Assembly: GCF_947495965.1 (NCBI RefSeq) | Contig: NZ_CANMBB010000005.1 | Location: 241,828 to 305,827 of the forward strand | DNA: 64,000 nucleotides | Reading direction: 5' to 3' | Source of the DNA: an uncultured Maribacter sp. | GTDB taxonomy: Bacteria > Bacteroidota > Bacteroidia > Flavobacteriales > Flavobacteriaceae | In this document: positions 38,833 to 47,569 of the stretch, piece by piece | Layout of the letters: each line of letters starts with the position of its first letter | How positions within the stretch are numbered: the first letter of the stretch is position 1 | Made by a program: the position numbers and the translations under genes | Notes under the pieces: model-generated | The model's database searches: none | Told to the model about the DNA's origin: nothing | What the model saw: the letters and a program-made list of their open reading frames with translations, nothing else

Positions 38833-39340
38833 TAAATAAACAGTAAAAAACTGTACATTTTAAGAGAATTTCTCACACAACATTAAAATAAGTCTTTCTT
38901 TTCACTTATAAATACCCTCCAATGGGTATTGTTTTATATGACTAACATATATATTTTCGTGATTTATCTAAAAAAAGAATTAAACTACAGCGCAATATAG
39001 TTAACATATAAACTAACAACCCTTTACAAAAAACTTAGTTAATACTCGGGGGAACTATTGCTAGGAAAGTATGTGAAGGGTTTATTTATTTATATTCTAT
39101 AATTCTAAAGAATATACTCCTACACTAAATCTCATTAAGACAGACATTTATATACTTATTAAATCAAATAAAAACAGTATTTTTACGGTAACGTTTTAGA
39201 ATATGATTTTTTTAAACGAATTTGTAAATACCATTTTTTATAATCAAAACTAAATTACATACTACACACGTTCCCCAAATTTCCAAAAAACAAAACATTT
39301 AACCTATAAATGTATTATCTATAATACCAGTTTATAACGA

Positions 39341-40081
39341 ATGAGAGAAAATGAGGAAATAAAAGATTTGCGCCAAAATATACAAGAAAACTTTGGTGCG
39401 TATCACAAAAAACTTGAAGACTACGATTATTTTAATAATTTCCCTTTAAATAGTAAACAATGTTTATATGTTGCAAATTGGAGATCTAGAGGTATTGTAT
39501 ACGAAAAAGGTCTAGAAAATTTAACTGGTTACAAATTAGAAGAATTTAATACAGAAGATATTATTTCCTATACACATCCTGAAGATAGAGAACTTGTAAA
39601 AAACATTACAAAAGGAGTAGTAATGCATGTTGTTAATACTCCCATACAAAATGAAGAAGCACATTTATTACTCTCTTTTAGGTTTTTAAAAAAAGATGGC
39701 ACATACTGCAAACTTTTAGTGCAATCTTCTGTACTAGAAAGAGATGAAGAAGGTAAAATGATAAGTAATTTTTCTTTACTTACAGATATTTCTTTTCTAG
39801 AAACTCATGATCGTGTAGAGTGGAATTTTCAAGCAAATGAACTAGACTTAATTGAATTTAAGAAAGTAATTTATAAATTGTATACTAACTTTTATACCAA
39901 AAGAGAAAAAGAGATTATACATTTAATTGAACAAAAAAATACATCAAGAGAAATTGCAGACCAATTATCTCTTAGTAAATTAACGGTAGAAACACATCGA
40001 AAAAATATTCTAAGAAAAGCTAAATCACATTCTATAGATGATGTTTTATCTTTTTGTAAAAAGAATGGGATTATAGATTAA
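39341..40081 (+). CDS. PAS-LuxR transcriptional regulator
   Basis: 246 residues. Residues about 40-150 form a PAS fold (LENLTGYKLEEFNTEDIISY is the PAS core; LSFRFLKKDGTYCKLLVQSS the later strands). Residues 180-245 are a LuxR-type HTH: TKREKEIIHLIEQKNTSREI, then TVETHRKNILRKA. There is no receiver domain, so it probably senses a ligand or redox state directly. The gene is 72 bp upstream of the nuclease gene on the same strand and may share its transcript. Similar single-component PAS-LuxR proteins are common in flavobacteria; its targets are unknown. Confidence 0.83.
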   Translation: MRENEEIKDLRQNIQENFGAYHKKLEDYDYFNNFPLNSKQCLYVANWRSRGIVYEKGLENLTGYKLEEFNTEDIISYTHPEDRELVKNITKGVVMHVVNTPIQNEEAHLLLSFRFLKKDGTYCKLLVQSSVLERDEEGKMISNFSLLTDISFLETHDRVEWNFQANELDLIEFKKVIYKLYTNFYTKREKEIIHLIEQKNTSREIADQLSLSKLTVETHRKNILRKAKSHSIDDVLSFCKKNGIID

Positions 40082-40153
40082 GTCTAATATTCTTTCATAG
40101 AGTTTTGCAAGAAAACATATATATTTCATAACTTTCCTCATAAGAAATATAGC

Positions 40154-41539
40154 ATGTATACCATAATTGATATAGAAACTACGGGAAATGGAATTAAAGG
40201 AAATAAAATTACCGAAATCTCTATTTTTAAATATGATGGTAATGAAATTATAGAAGAGTATACAAGTTTAGTAAATCCTGAATGTGAAATTTCTTATTTT
40301 ATTACTAGCCTAACTGGCATAGATAATACTATGGTTCGTAATGCACCTACCATAAAAGAAATTGCTTCAAAAATAATAGAGATTACAAAAGACACCATTT
40401 TTGTAGCACATAGTGTTGGGTTTGATTATAATGTAATTAAAAATGAATTACAGCATATTGGAATACCTTTTAGCAGAAAAAAATTATGTACTGTTAGGTT
40501 ATCCAGAAAACTAATTCCTGGCTTAAAATCTTATAGTTTAGGAAAATTATGCACTGCTTTAGAAATACCTCTTAGTAATAGGCACAGAGCTAGAGGAGAT
40601 GCCCACGCAACTTTACTCCTTTTTAAAAAGCTTTTAAATGCTAAAAATGCAGCGCATGTTTTTAATTCTTTTTTAAACTCTAGGTCTCAAGAAAACACAT
40701 TACCTGCTGCCCTACCTAAAGAAGAATTTAATAAACTACCCAATAAAGCGGGTGTTTACTATTTTAAAAATGAAAAAAATATAAGTATATACATTGGAAA
40801 AGCCATTGCTATAAAAAAAAGAGTTCTAAGTCACTTTTATAATAAAACAACAAAAGAAATTGAAATGTGTTCCAAAACTGCACATTTAGATTTTAAGCTT
40901 TCTGGTAACGAACTTATAGCATTATTAATGGAATCTGCCGCTATAAAAAAAGAAATGCCAAGCTACAATAGAGCGCAAAAAAGAACTGCATTACAATATG
41001 GCATTTTTAGTTATGAAGACCGTAACGGCATTTTACATATTGCTTTTAATAAAATAAAATCTGCTCCAAAAGCAGTACAACATTTTTATAGTATTACAGA
41101 CTGTAGGCTTGCATTAGAGAAAATATGTGAAAGGTATAATTTATGCCCTAAGTATTGCCATTTACAAGAGAATATTGCACACTGTTCCCATTATAAAATT
41201 AAAAAATGTAACGGTATTTGCAAACAACAAGAAACAACAATACAATATAATGAAAGGGTAAAATTAGCTCTAATGGATTTAAAAACCTCTAATGACAGTT
41301 ATTTTATAAAAGAACAAGGAAGAACTAAAGATGAGATTGGAATAATAGCTGTTTTGGAAGGCCAATATAAAGGGTATGCCTTTATTCCAATAGAAGAACA
41401 AATAAATAATATAGAAGAGTTAGAGTCTTTTATTATTCCGCAAAAGAATAATCTAGATGCACTTAAAATTATAGAAAGTTATAAGTACAAAAAACCGCAT
41501 AATGTAGTTTATTTATCGTCTAAAAAACAGCATATTTAA
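40154..41539 (+). CDS. DnaQ-like exonuclease fused to GIY-YIG nuclease (UvrC/Cho-like)
   Basis: 461 residues. Residues 1-165 are a DEDDh 3'-5' exonuclease: D6 and E8 in IIDIETTG, FVAHSVGFDYNV, and HRARGDAHATLLLF. Residues about 198-275 are a GIY-YIG endonuclease domain (NKAGVYYFKN, IYIGKAIAIKKRVLSHF). A Cys/His segment (CPKYCHLQENIAHCSHY with KKCNGIC) follows and may bind a metal. Fusions like this act in nucleotide excision repair or DNA processing. It lacks the UvrC helicase-interaction parts, so it does not replace UvrC. It ends tail-to-tail, overlapping by 4 bp, with a 34-residue ORF on the other strand. Confidence 0.87.
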   Translation: MYTIIDIETTGNGIKGNKITEISIFKYDGNEIIEEYTSLVNPECEISYFITSLTGIDNTMVRNAPTIKEIASKIIEITKDTIFVAHSVGFDYNVIKNELQHIGIPFSRKKLCTVRLSRKLIPGLKSYSLGKLCTALEIPLSNRHRARGDAHATLLLFKKLLNAKNAAHVFNSFLNSRSQENTLPAALPKEEFNKLPNKAGVYYFKNEKNISIYIGKAIAIKKRVLSHFYNKTTKEIEMCSKTAHLDFKLSGNELIALLMESAAIKKEMPSYNRAQKRTALQYGIFSYEDRNGILHIAFNKIKSAPKAVQHFYSITDCRLALEKICERYNLCPKYCHLQENIAHCSHYKIKKCNGICKQQETTIQYNERVKLALMDLKTSNDSYFIKEQGRTKDEIGIIAVLEGQYKGYAFIPIEEQINNIEELESFIIPQKNNLDALKIIESYKYKKPHNVVYLSSKKQHI

Positions 41540-41640
41540 TTACGCTGCCTTTTAAATTTTTTAAGCATTTGATACGCAAATAAAAGCCACAAAACAAAAA
41601 TGATGGATATAAGAACTATATACAGTGAAATAAAATTCAT
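41536..41640 (-). CDS. 34-residue single-helix membrane microprotein (hypothetical)
   Basis: ATG at 41638-41640 and TAA at 41536-41538. The product starts MNFISLYIVLISIIFVLWLL, one membrane helix, and ends in a basic tail (KKFKRQRN). Charge distribution is that of a real small inner-membrane protein. Its stop overlaps the stop of the exonuclease gene. No family recognised. Confidence 0.45.
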   Translation of the reverse strand: MNFISLYIVLISIIFVLWLLFAYQMLKKFKRQRN

Positions 41641-41816
41641 ATCTCTTTTTAATTTAAAAAAGTTGATGCCTATAATTAGCTATATATAAATACAGACATC
41701 AACTAACCACTAACCATTAATTTTCTTCAATACTATAACTTATAAATATATCTTTTAGTGTACAATACGTAGTTTTATTCTTACATAAATATAAGTAAAT
41801 ATTTATAAATAGAACC

Positions 41817-41865
41817 AAAAAGGATAATAAATTAATACATGTTGTATTAATTTATTATCCTTTTT
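41817..41865. terminator. Perfect 23-bp hairpin, bidirectional terminator
   Basis: AAAAAGGATAATAAATTAAT plus ACA pairs without error to its complement across a 3-nt TGT loop. A-runs on the left and T-runs on the right give terminator form on both strands. On the minus strand it lies 41 bp after the stop of the 40-residue ORF. A perfect 23-bp stem is much longer than the 7-11 bp stems of the other terminators here. Confidence 0.7.
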
Positions 41866-41905
41866 ATATTCGAAACAATTTATAAGGTAGCTAAATAGCT
41901 ACACC

Positions 41906-42028
41906 CTACTTTTTACCGCTATTCATAAAAACTACTAACACTCCTATTAAAATTAAGACTACTACTCCAAAAACACCTATCATTACAATACCATTGGACC
42001 AATCTACTAACGGAAAAATATGTGCCAT
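41906..42028 (-). CDS. 40-residue single-helix membrane microprotein (hypothetical)
   Basis: ATG at 42026-42028, TAG at 41906-41908. The product (start MAHIFPLVDWSNGIVMIGVF, end MNSGKK) has one strong helix (about 13-34) and a short basic C-terminus, a plausible small membrane protein. It follows the 67-residue gene by 96 bp on the same strand, has repeat copy B 46 bp upstream, and is followed by the perfect hairpin at 41817. No function can be assigned. Confidence 0.55.
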   Translation of the reverse strand: MAHIFPLVDWSNGIVMIGVFGVVVLILIGVLVVFMNSGKK

Positions 42029-42073
42029 TTTTTAAAGTTTTATTGTTTACATAAAATTACGCAAGCAAAGTCT

Positions 42074-42107
42074 TTAAAAATATGATATATGTCAGTTCGT
42101 ATTTTTT
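42074..42107 (-). repeat. 34-bp repeat, copy B (inverted partner of 38799-38832)
   Basis: On the minus strand this reads as copy A with one substitution (C for A at position 24). It lies 46 bp upstream of the start of the 40-residue ORF at 42028, in the same orientation as that gene. Copy A is 508 bp upstream of the PAS-LuxR gene, also pointing toward it. Both copies therefore sit in promoter-like positions facing inward. Confidence 0.8.
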
Positions 42108-42124
42108 ATAATTTTAGAATACAC

Positions 42125-42328
42125 TTATTTAAATAAATACAGTATTAAAAATGTTCCTGCAGAACTAACAAATATGGAACTTTGCCAGAAATAAACTTTA
42201 TTTCCCCAAATGGTTAGCCATTTTCTTCCAAATTCATTTTTAACATATATTCTAAGAACTTTAGAATACAAAAAGTTTATAACTAAAAAAGCTACTAATG
42301 CTATTGCTATTACACTTATTTTTTCCAT
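42125..42328 (-). CDS. 67-residue membrane protein of unknown function
   Basis: Two predicted membrane segments (about 4-24 and 47-66) joined by a basic loop (KNEFGRKWLTIWGNKVYF). It starts 45 bp after the MBL-rhodanese stop and is probably the last or second-last member of the sulfur operon. I do not recognise the family. Confidence 0.55.
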   Translation of the reverse strand: MEKISVIAIALVAFLVINFLYSKVLRIYVKNEFGRKWLTIWGNKVYFWQSSIFVSSAGTFLILYLFK

Positions 42329-42373
42329 AAACTAAATTTTTAAAGGTTGTATTATTTTATAAATCGTTAATAA

Positions 42374-43783
42374 CTATAAAGTAGTGGGGCACACAAATTC
42401 TGATACTTCGATATTAGATTTTTTAATTGCAGCAAACCCACCAGCAACATCAACCAAATTATGTATACCTCTACTTTTTAAAATAGACGCAGCTATAACA
42501 GAACGGTAGCCTCCTGCACAATGTACATAAAAAGTTTCCTTTTCGGGAAATTCTCTTAAATAATTATTTAAATCGCTCAATGGCGTATGCTTTGCATTTT
42601 TAACATGTTCTGACTGGTATTCTCCAATTTTGCGAACATCAAAAACCGGTGTATTAGGGGCGTTTAAAATATCTTCAATATCTGCTGCTGCAACAGAAGA
42701 TATTGTATCAAAATCCTTTCCTGAATCTTTCCAGCTTTGTAAACCTCCTTTTAGATACCCAATAGTACCATCAAAACCAACTCTAGATAAACGTATTACC
42801 GCTTCTTCTTCTTTTCCTTCTGGTATAACAAGTAATATGGGTTGTTTTACATCTGCTATTAAAGCGCCAACCCAAGGAGCAAAATCTCCATTTAAACCAA
42901 TAAAAATAGAACGTGGAACATGCTCTTTTACAAACTCTGCCTGTGTTCTTACGTCTAGAACAATAGCTCCTGAAGTGTTAGCTAAATTTTCGAAGGCATC
43001 TGGAGATAATGCTGTTTTTCCTCTATCTAAAACAACATCTATATCTTCATAACCTTCTTTATTCATTTTTACATTTAAAGGAAAATATTTTGGTGGAGGC
43101 ATTAATCCATCTGTCACCTCTTTTACAAATTCTTCCTTAGTCATATCTACCCTTAATGCATAATTCATTTTTTTCTGATTCCCCAGTGTATCCACTGTTT
43201 CTTTCATCATGTTTTTACCACATGCAGAACCAGCTCCATGTGCGGGGTACACAATAACGTCATCTGCCAAAGGCATGATTTTATTTCGTAAGCTATCAAA
43301 CAAAGTTTCTGCTAATTGTTCTTGCGTTAAGTCAGCAGCTTTTTGTGCTAAATCTGGCCTACCAACATCTCCTAAAAACAAAGTATCTCCAGAGAAAATA
43401 GCATAGTCCTTACCTTTTTCATCTTTTATTAAATAGGTTGTACTCTCCATAGTATGCCCCGGAGTGTGTAAAACTTTAATTACCAAATCTCCAAGTTTAA
43501 ACTCTTGCTCATCTTTCGCTATTATAGCATCAAAAGAAGGGGTTGCTGTAGGACCATAAATTATTGGCGCTCCAGTTTCTTTAGACAAGGTTACATGACC
43601 ACTAACAAAATCTGCATGAAAATGGGTTTCAAAAATATATTTTATGCTTGCGCCTGCTTCTTTTGCCTTTTTAATATACGGCGCTACTTCTCTAAGTGGG
43701 TCTATAATTGCTACTTCTCCTTTACTTTCTATATAGTAAGCTCCTTGTGCTAAACAGCCAGTATAAATTTGTTCTATTTTCAT
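42374..43783 (-). CDS. MBL-fold hydrolase with two rhodanese domains (persulfide/sulfur metabolism)
   Basis: 469 residues. Metallo-beta-lactamase domain 1-250 with the iron-binding motif H54-x-H56-x-D58 and H63 (THFHADFVSGH), GDTLFLGDVGRPDL and PAHGAG. This matches persulfide dioxygenase-rhodanese proteins (ETHE1/CstB-like). Two rhodanese domains follow (about 255-355 and 370-465). The second has active-site C422 in HCAGGYRS. The first has no cysteine at the equivalent place (LLVIPEGKEEE), so it is probably structural. The enzyme would oxidise glutathione- or protein-persulfide and move sulfane sulfur. It is 55 bp downstream of the SulP transporter. Confidence 0.9.
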   Translation of the reverse strand: MKIEQIYTGCLAQGAYYIESKGEVAIIDPLREVAPYIKKAKEAGASIKYIFETHFHADFVSGHVTLSKETGAPIIYGPTATPSFDAIIAKDEQEFKLGDLVIKVLHTPGHTMESTTYLIKDEKGKDYAIFSGDTLFLGDVGRPDLAQKAADLTQEQLAETLFDSLRNKIMPLADDVIVYPAHGAGSACGKNMMKETVDTLGNQKKMNYALRVDMTKEEFVKEVTDGLMPPPKYFPLNVKMNKEGYEDIDVVLDRGKTALSPDAFENLANTSGAIVLDVRTQAEFVKEHVPRSIFIGLNGDFAPWVGALIADVKQPILLVIPEGKEEEAVIRLSRVGFDGTIGYLKGGLQSWKDSGKDFDTISSVAAADIEDILNAPNTPVFDVRKIGEYQSEHVKNAKHTPLSDLNNYLREFPEKETFYVHCAGGYRSVIAASILKSRGIHNLVDVAGGFAAIKKSNIEVSEFVCPTTL

Positions 43784-43838
43784 AACTCTATATTTAGTTT
43801 AACAAAACTATAAATTACTTTCATCTTCTTTTGTAACA

Positions 43839-45569
43839 TTAGTCACTGTTCATCTTATTCTGGTGGGCTATTTTAAAACCTAAGCCTGTTTCTATCTTTG
43901 GATGATTAAAATGCATTACAGCTTCATTTGTTTTTGCAAATAAGTTTTCTCTTTTTAAAACCTCAATAATACCACTTGCGTATAAAATATCTCTGGTAGG
44001 TCCTATAGCACCAGCTATATAAAAGTTTATATTCTTACCTTCTAATTCTTTTATTAGTTTCTTTAGCATATTAGCCGCAGTAGAGTCTATATAATTAATT
44101 GCTTCAGCATTTAAAATAATACCTCTTAAATTTACTCCCTTAGCATTTATACATTTATCTATTTCTTTTTTAAAATAGGATGCATTTGCAAAATATAATT
44201 GCGCATCAAAACGAATTATTAATAAATTATCCTGTAAAACAACATCTTCCTCAAATCTATTAACATTCCTATAATAGTCGGTTCCTTTTATTTTACCTAA
44301 CACTGCAAAATGTGGATTAGAGGTACGGTATACCATTAACAAAAGTGAAATTAAAACCCCTACTAATATTCCTTCTTTAATACCTATAAAGAGTGTTATT
44401 AAAAAGGTAATTACTAATACTAAAAACTCATCTTTTCTATGATTTAACAACCTTTTGGCGTATTCTAAATCTATTAATCCAAATACCGAAACCATTATTA
44501 TACTTGCTAAAACTGCTTTAGGTAGGTAATAAAATACTGGTGTTAAATAAAGTAATGTTACCACCACCATTATTACAGAGAATAAAGCCGCTAAATTAGT
44601 TTTTGCTCCAGCCTCACTATTTATAGCCGATCTAGAAAAACTTGCTGTAACAGGGTATGCCTGAAAAAAAGAACCCATTACATTAGAAGAACCAATTGCT
44701 ATTAATTCTTTATTAGCATCTATAGTTTCTTCCCCTGTTTTTTCTTCCATAGCTTTACCAATAGAAATAGCTTCTAAATATCCTACCATTGCTAATGCTA
44801 TTGCCATTGGCCACAAATCTGTCAACACATCTAAACTTAGATTTGGCATTTTAAATGAAGGTAAACCGCTTGGCACTTTACCAACCAGATTAACCCCTAT
44901 ACTTTCTAGGTTTAAGAAGTAAACACCTATAATTCCTATCACTACAACTATAAGTATAGATGGTATTTTTTTATTTATTTTTTTAAGGAGAATAATTATT
45001 ACTATTCCTAAAGCTCCTATTAAGAAATCATACTTATTTGTTTCCGAAATTTTAGAAAAAACGTTTACTAACAACTCATGAAAATAGGTGGCTCTTTCTA
45101 CTTTTATTCCTAGTAAGTGTTTTATTTGACTAAAAATGATAATTAATGCTGCAGCAGAAGTAAAACCGCTTATTACAGGCCTTGATAAATAGTTTACTAA
45201 AAAACCCATTTTAAAAACACCTAATAGTATTTGTGTTGCTCCTACTAAAAATGCAAGAACAATTACCATGGCAATATAGTTTTCTACACTAGTAATAGCC
45301 AAAGTTCCTAAACTGGCAGCTACTAAAAGGGAATCCATAGCAACAGGTCCAACTGCTACTTGTCTTGATGTTCCTAAAAAAACGTATGTTAGTATTGGTA
45401 GTAAAGACGCATATAAACCGTACACAGGTGGCAAACCAGCAATCATAGCATACGCCATACCCTGCGGAATAAGAATAATACCAACAGTGAGCCCAGCTAT
45501 TATATCTTTAGATAAGTATGCTTTTTTGTAGGTTCCTAACCATTGCTGAAATGGAAAAAATTTATACAT
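43839..45569 (-). CDS. SulP-family inorganic anion transporter
   Basis: 576 residues. The sulfate-permease signatures are present: KKAYLSKDIIAGLTVGIILI, PQGMAYAMIAGLPPVYGLYA, VGPVAMDSLLVAASLG and a C-terminal STAS domain (about 450-550; NYIDSTAANMLKKL). About 12 membrane helices. The family carries sulfate, bicarbonate or chloride, and the STAS domain contributes to control. Lying between a di-haem peroxidase and a persulfide-type enzyme, sulfate or sulfite movement is plausible; bicarbonate is an equal possibility from sequence alone. Confidence 0.9.
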   Translation of the reverse strand: MYKFFPFQQWLGTYKKAYLSKDIIAGLTVGIILIPQGMAYAMIAGLPPVYGLYASLLPILTYVFLGTSRQVAVGPVAMDSLLVAASLGTLAITSVENYIAMVIVLAFLVGATQILLGVFKMGFLVNYLSRPVISGFTSAAALIIIFSQIKHLLGIKVERATYFHELLVNVFSKISETNKYDFLIGALGIVIIILLKKINKKIPSILIVVVIGIIGVYFLNLESIGVNLVGKVPSGLPSFKMPNLSLDVLTDLWPMAIALAMVGYLEAISIGKAMEEKTGEETIDANKELIAIGSSNVMGSFFQAYPVTASFSRSAINSEAGAKTNLAALFSVIMVVVTLLYLTPVFYYLPKAVLASIIMVSVFGLIDLEYAKRLLNHRKDEFLVLVITFLITLFIGIKEGILVGVLISLLLMVYRTSNPHFAVLGKIKGTDYYRNVNRFEEDVVLQDNLLIIRFDAQLYFANASYFKKEIDKCINAKGVNLRGIILNAEAINYIDSTAANMLKKLIKELEGKNINFYIAGAIGPTRDILYASGIIEVLKRENLFAKTNEAVMHFNHPKIETGLGFKIAHQNKMNSD

Positions 45570-45600
45570 TTTACAAAGTTAAGCTATTCTACGAAAACGA

Positions 45601-46782
45601 TTACTTAATATCTCCTCCTACTGGCAAACCACTAGGAACTTTTTCTGGAATCTCTTTATCAAAATCTGTATCGTTTAACGTATTTAAGAAAGATATTATA
45701 AGAGACATTTCTTTTACAGACAAATCTAACTGCTTAATAAAAGGGTCATAATTTTCTGGAGGTACATTTTTATTTGTTGTTTTCTTATTAGAAATATCTT
45801 CATAAAACTCTAACACTTTCTTAAGGCTTAAAAAACTACCATTATGCATGTAAGGAGCAGTAAATCTAAGATTACGCAATGTTGGCGTTCTAAAAGCATA
45901 GCTTCTATTTACTCCACTATCTATCTCTTTAATTTTTAGATTTTCTGGTACTCCCAAAACATGTTCTTTATAATCTGAAAACATTGGGCCATTATGGCAA
46001 TTAGCACACCCAACTTGCTTAAAAAGAGAAAAGCCTTCTTTTTCTGATAAGAGCATGGCATTTTCATCTCCGCGCATATACTGATCGAACCTAGAATTAT
46101 TTGCTACCAAAGTTCTTTCAAAAGAGGCTATTGCTTTTCCTAAATTTTCTTTACTTATGGCGTTCTCTTCATTAAAAGCATTTTTAAAAAGCTTTCTATA
46201 CTCTGGAATTTGCTTCAGCCTTTTTACTACTTCTGGCAGAATAGTTTCTTCTGTAAATTTATGGCCTCGCATTTCCTCCAGTGTTTTTATTGGCATTAAA
46301 GCTTGCCCTTCTAGACTATTTGCCCTTATATCCCAAAACATAGGCGCATTTTCTGGGTCATAGTCTACATCTTGTCCTATCCCATTAAAAGCAGTATTTA
46401 AAACGGTATGCGCATTTCTTTTTACAAATGGTATCGTATTGGGAAAATTAAATGCCCTTTTGCTTCCAAAACCTTTGGCGTTAGTACCTATAGAAACGTC
46501 TAAAAACTCTGCATAGCCTGTACTAGGATGATGACAAGTTACACAGGCAATATCTTTACTACCCGATAAGATAGGGTCATAAAATAACAACTTACCTAAG
46601 GCAATTTTGTCTTTAGTCTGTTTATTATTTATAGGACTTTTTACCGTTCTGGGTAATGCCGAAAATAGAATAGTATCAGCCTCCTTTGATAAAGAAACTG
46701 TTTTCTCTGAAACTTTATCTCTACAGCTCCAAAAAACAATAATTAAAAAGAAGAAATAGAATGTTTTTTGGTAACGAATCAA
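45601..46782 (-). CDS. Di-haem cytochrome-c peroxidase (CCP/MauG family), lipoprotein
   Basis: 393 residues. Lipoprotein signal (FWSC, Cys at 20). Two haem sites: C80-x2-C83-H84 (CVTCHHPSTGY) and CANCHNGPMFSD near residue 258. MHNGSFLSLKKVLEFY near 330 is the typical C-terminal landmark. It reduces H2O2 with electrons from cytochrome c at the outer or periplasmic side. It lies 10 bp after the epimerase gene and 31 bp before SulP. Its presence next to a persulfide dioxygenase-like gene may indicate an oxidative-stress or sulfide response. Confidence 0.9.
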   Translation of the reverse strand: MIRYQKTFYFFFLIIVFWSCRDKVSEKTVSLSKEADTILFSALPRTVKSPINNKQTKDKIALGKLLFYDPILSGSKDIACVTCHHPSTGYAEFLDVSIGTNAKGFGSKRAFNFPNTIPFVKRNAHTVLNTAFNGIGQDVDYDPENAPMFWDIRANSLEGQALMPIKTLEEMRGHKFTEETILPEVVKRLKQIPEYRKLFKNAFNEENAISKENLGKAIASFERTLVANNSRFDQYMRGDENAMLLSEKEGFSLFKQVGCANCHNGPMFSDYKEHVLGVPENLKIKEIDSGVNRSYAFRTPTLRNLRFTAPYMHNGSFLSLKKVLEFYEDISNKKTTNKNVPPENYDPFIKQLDLSVKEMSLIISFLNTLNDTDFDKEIPEKVPSGLPVGGDIK

Positions 46783-46792
46783 TTTATATAAT

Positions 46793-47569
46793 TTAAAATA
46801 CTTTTATTGTAACTTTAAAAGTATCTTCCTTTGCTTCTTGCGTTTTAAACCCATTGTGTAAATCATCTTGCGACACAGCATAAGGGTAAAAAGATATAGG
46901 TTCCACGCAAAGCATATTAGATACTTCAGTCCAAAGCATAAAATTACTAAATCCCTGTGTCTTTATCTCTACTTTTTTTTCATCCACTAAAGTTATTGTA
47001 TCGCAATCTAATATAGGTAATGCCCTACTACCAGCCTTTATAACTTCTGGCAACGTAACTTTTGTATTATTTGCATCAATTTCTGGGGCATTAGAATGAA
47101 GTTTAAAAGCAGGATGATACCCTAACATATATGGCATTCCTTTATCGCCACTAATTTTAAATTTTATTTCTAGTCCTGCATCAGATAACTTAAAGACTTT
47201 AAAAAAACTAAAATTATAAGGCCAGGACAAAAACTCTACGTTAGACTTACTAGGATATTTTGAATTTTTAACAACTTTACCTGGAAAATATTCTTTTTTA
47301 AATGTTGCCATAGTAGAGGTTACCTCCATACGACCATAAACCATTTCTCGTAATAGACCATGCTGATCTTGGGTTGCAAATCCTTTTGGTGTTTCTACTT
47401 TAAAACAAGCTTCATTTGTTGGCCCTATAATTGGAAACATTTCTGTATCTGAATTTCGCCATCCTGGACTTCCCTTTTGGTGTATTACCTCATAGCCATC
47501 TACTTGGTAACTAACCAACTCTCCTGCATCAATTTTTACAATCTGATTTCCTAAAATAAGCTTTACCAT
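46793..47569 (-). CDS. Aldose 1-epimerase-like protein
   Basis: 258 residues with the galactose-mutarotase fold: EVIHQKGSPGWRNSDTEMFP, MLGYHPAFKLHS, and FMLWTEVSNMLCVEP at the C-terminal half. The family interconverts anomers of sugars or hexose-6-phosphates. No signal peptide, so cytoplasmic. First gene of the operon epimerase-peroxidase-SulP-MBL; its link to the sulfur genes may be chance co-transcription. Confidence 0.83.
   Translation of the reverse strand: MVKLILGNQIVKIDAGELVSYQVDGYEVIHQKGSPGWRNSDTEMFPIIGPTNEACFKVETPKGFATQDQHGLLREMVYGRMEVTSTMATFKKEYFPGKVVKNSKYPSKSNVEFLSWPYNFSFFKVFKLSDAGLEIKFKISGDKGMPYMLGYHPAFKLHSNAPEIDANNTKVTLPEVIKAGSRALPILDCDTITLVDEKKVEIKTQGFSNFMLWTEVSNMLCVEPISFYPYAVSQDDLHNGFKTQEAKEDTFKVTIKVF

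Larger units (their letters stand above)
38543..39340. other. 798-bp intergenic region between the fucose operon and the PAS-LuxR gene
   Basis: No convincing coding sequence. It holds the operon promoter and palindrome on its left, repeat copy A (38799-38832), a small ACAGT/ACTGT hairpin at 38840-38854, and an isolated 7-bp hairpin AATACCC/GGGTATT at 38911-38930 followed by GTTTT. That last hairpin is terminator-like on the plus strand but no gene ends before it. A short transcript from repeat A to this hairpin would be about 100 nt; this is a guess. The segment 38940-39340 is AT-rich leader with nothing recognised. Confidence 0.4.

Noticed and set aside
38799..42107. Insertion sequence or transposon bounded by the inverted repeat
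   Set aside because: No transposase or recombinase is encoded between the copies, no target duplication is evident, and the genes inside look like ordinary chromosomal genes. Kept only as a finding on the repeat itself.
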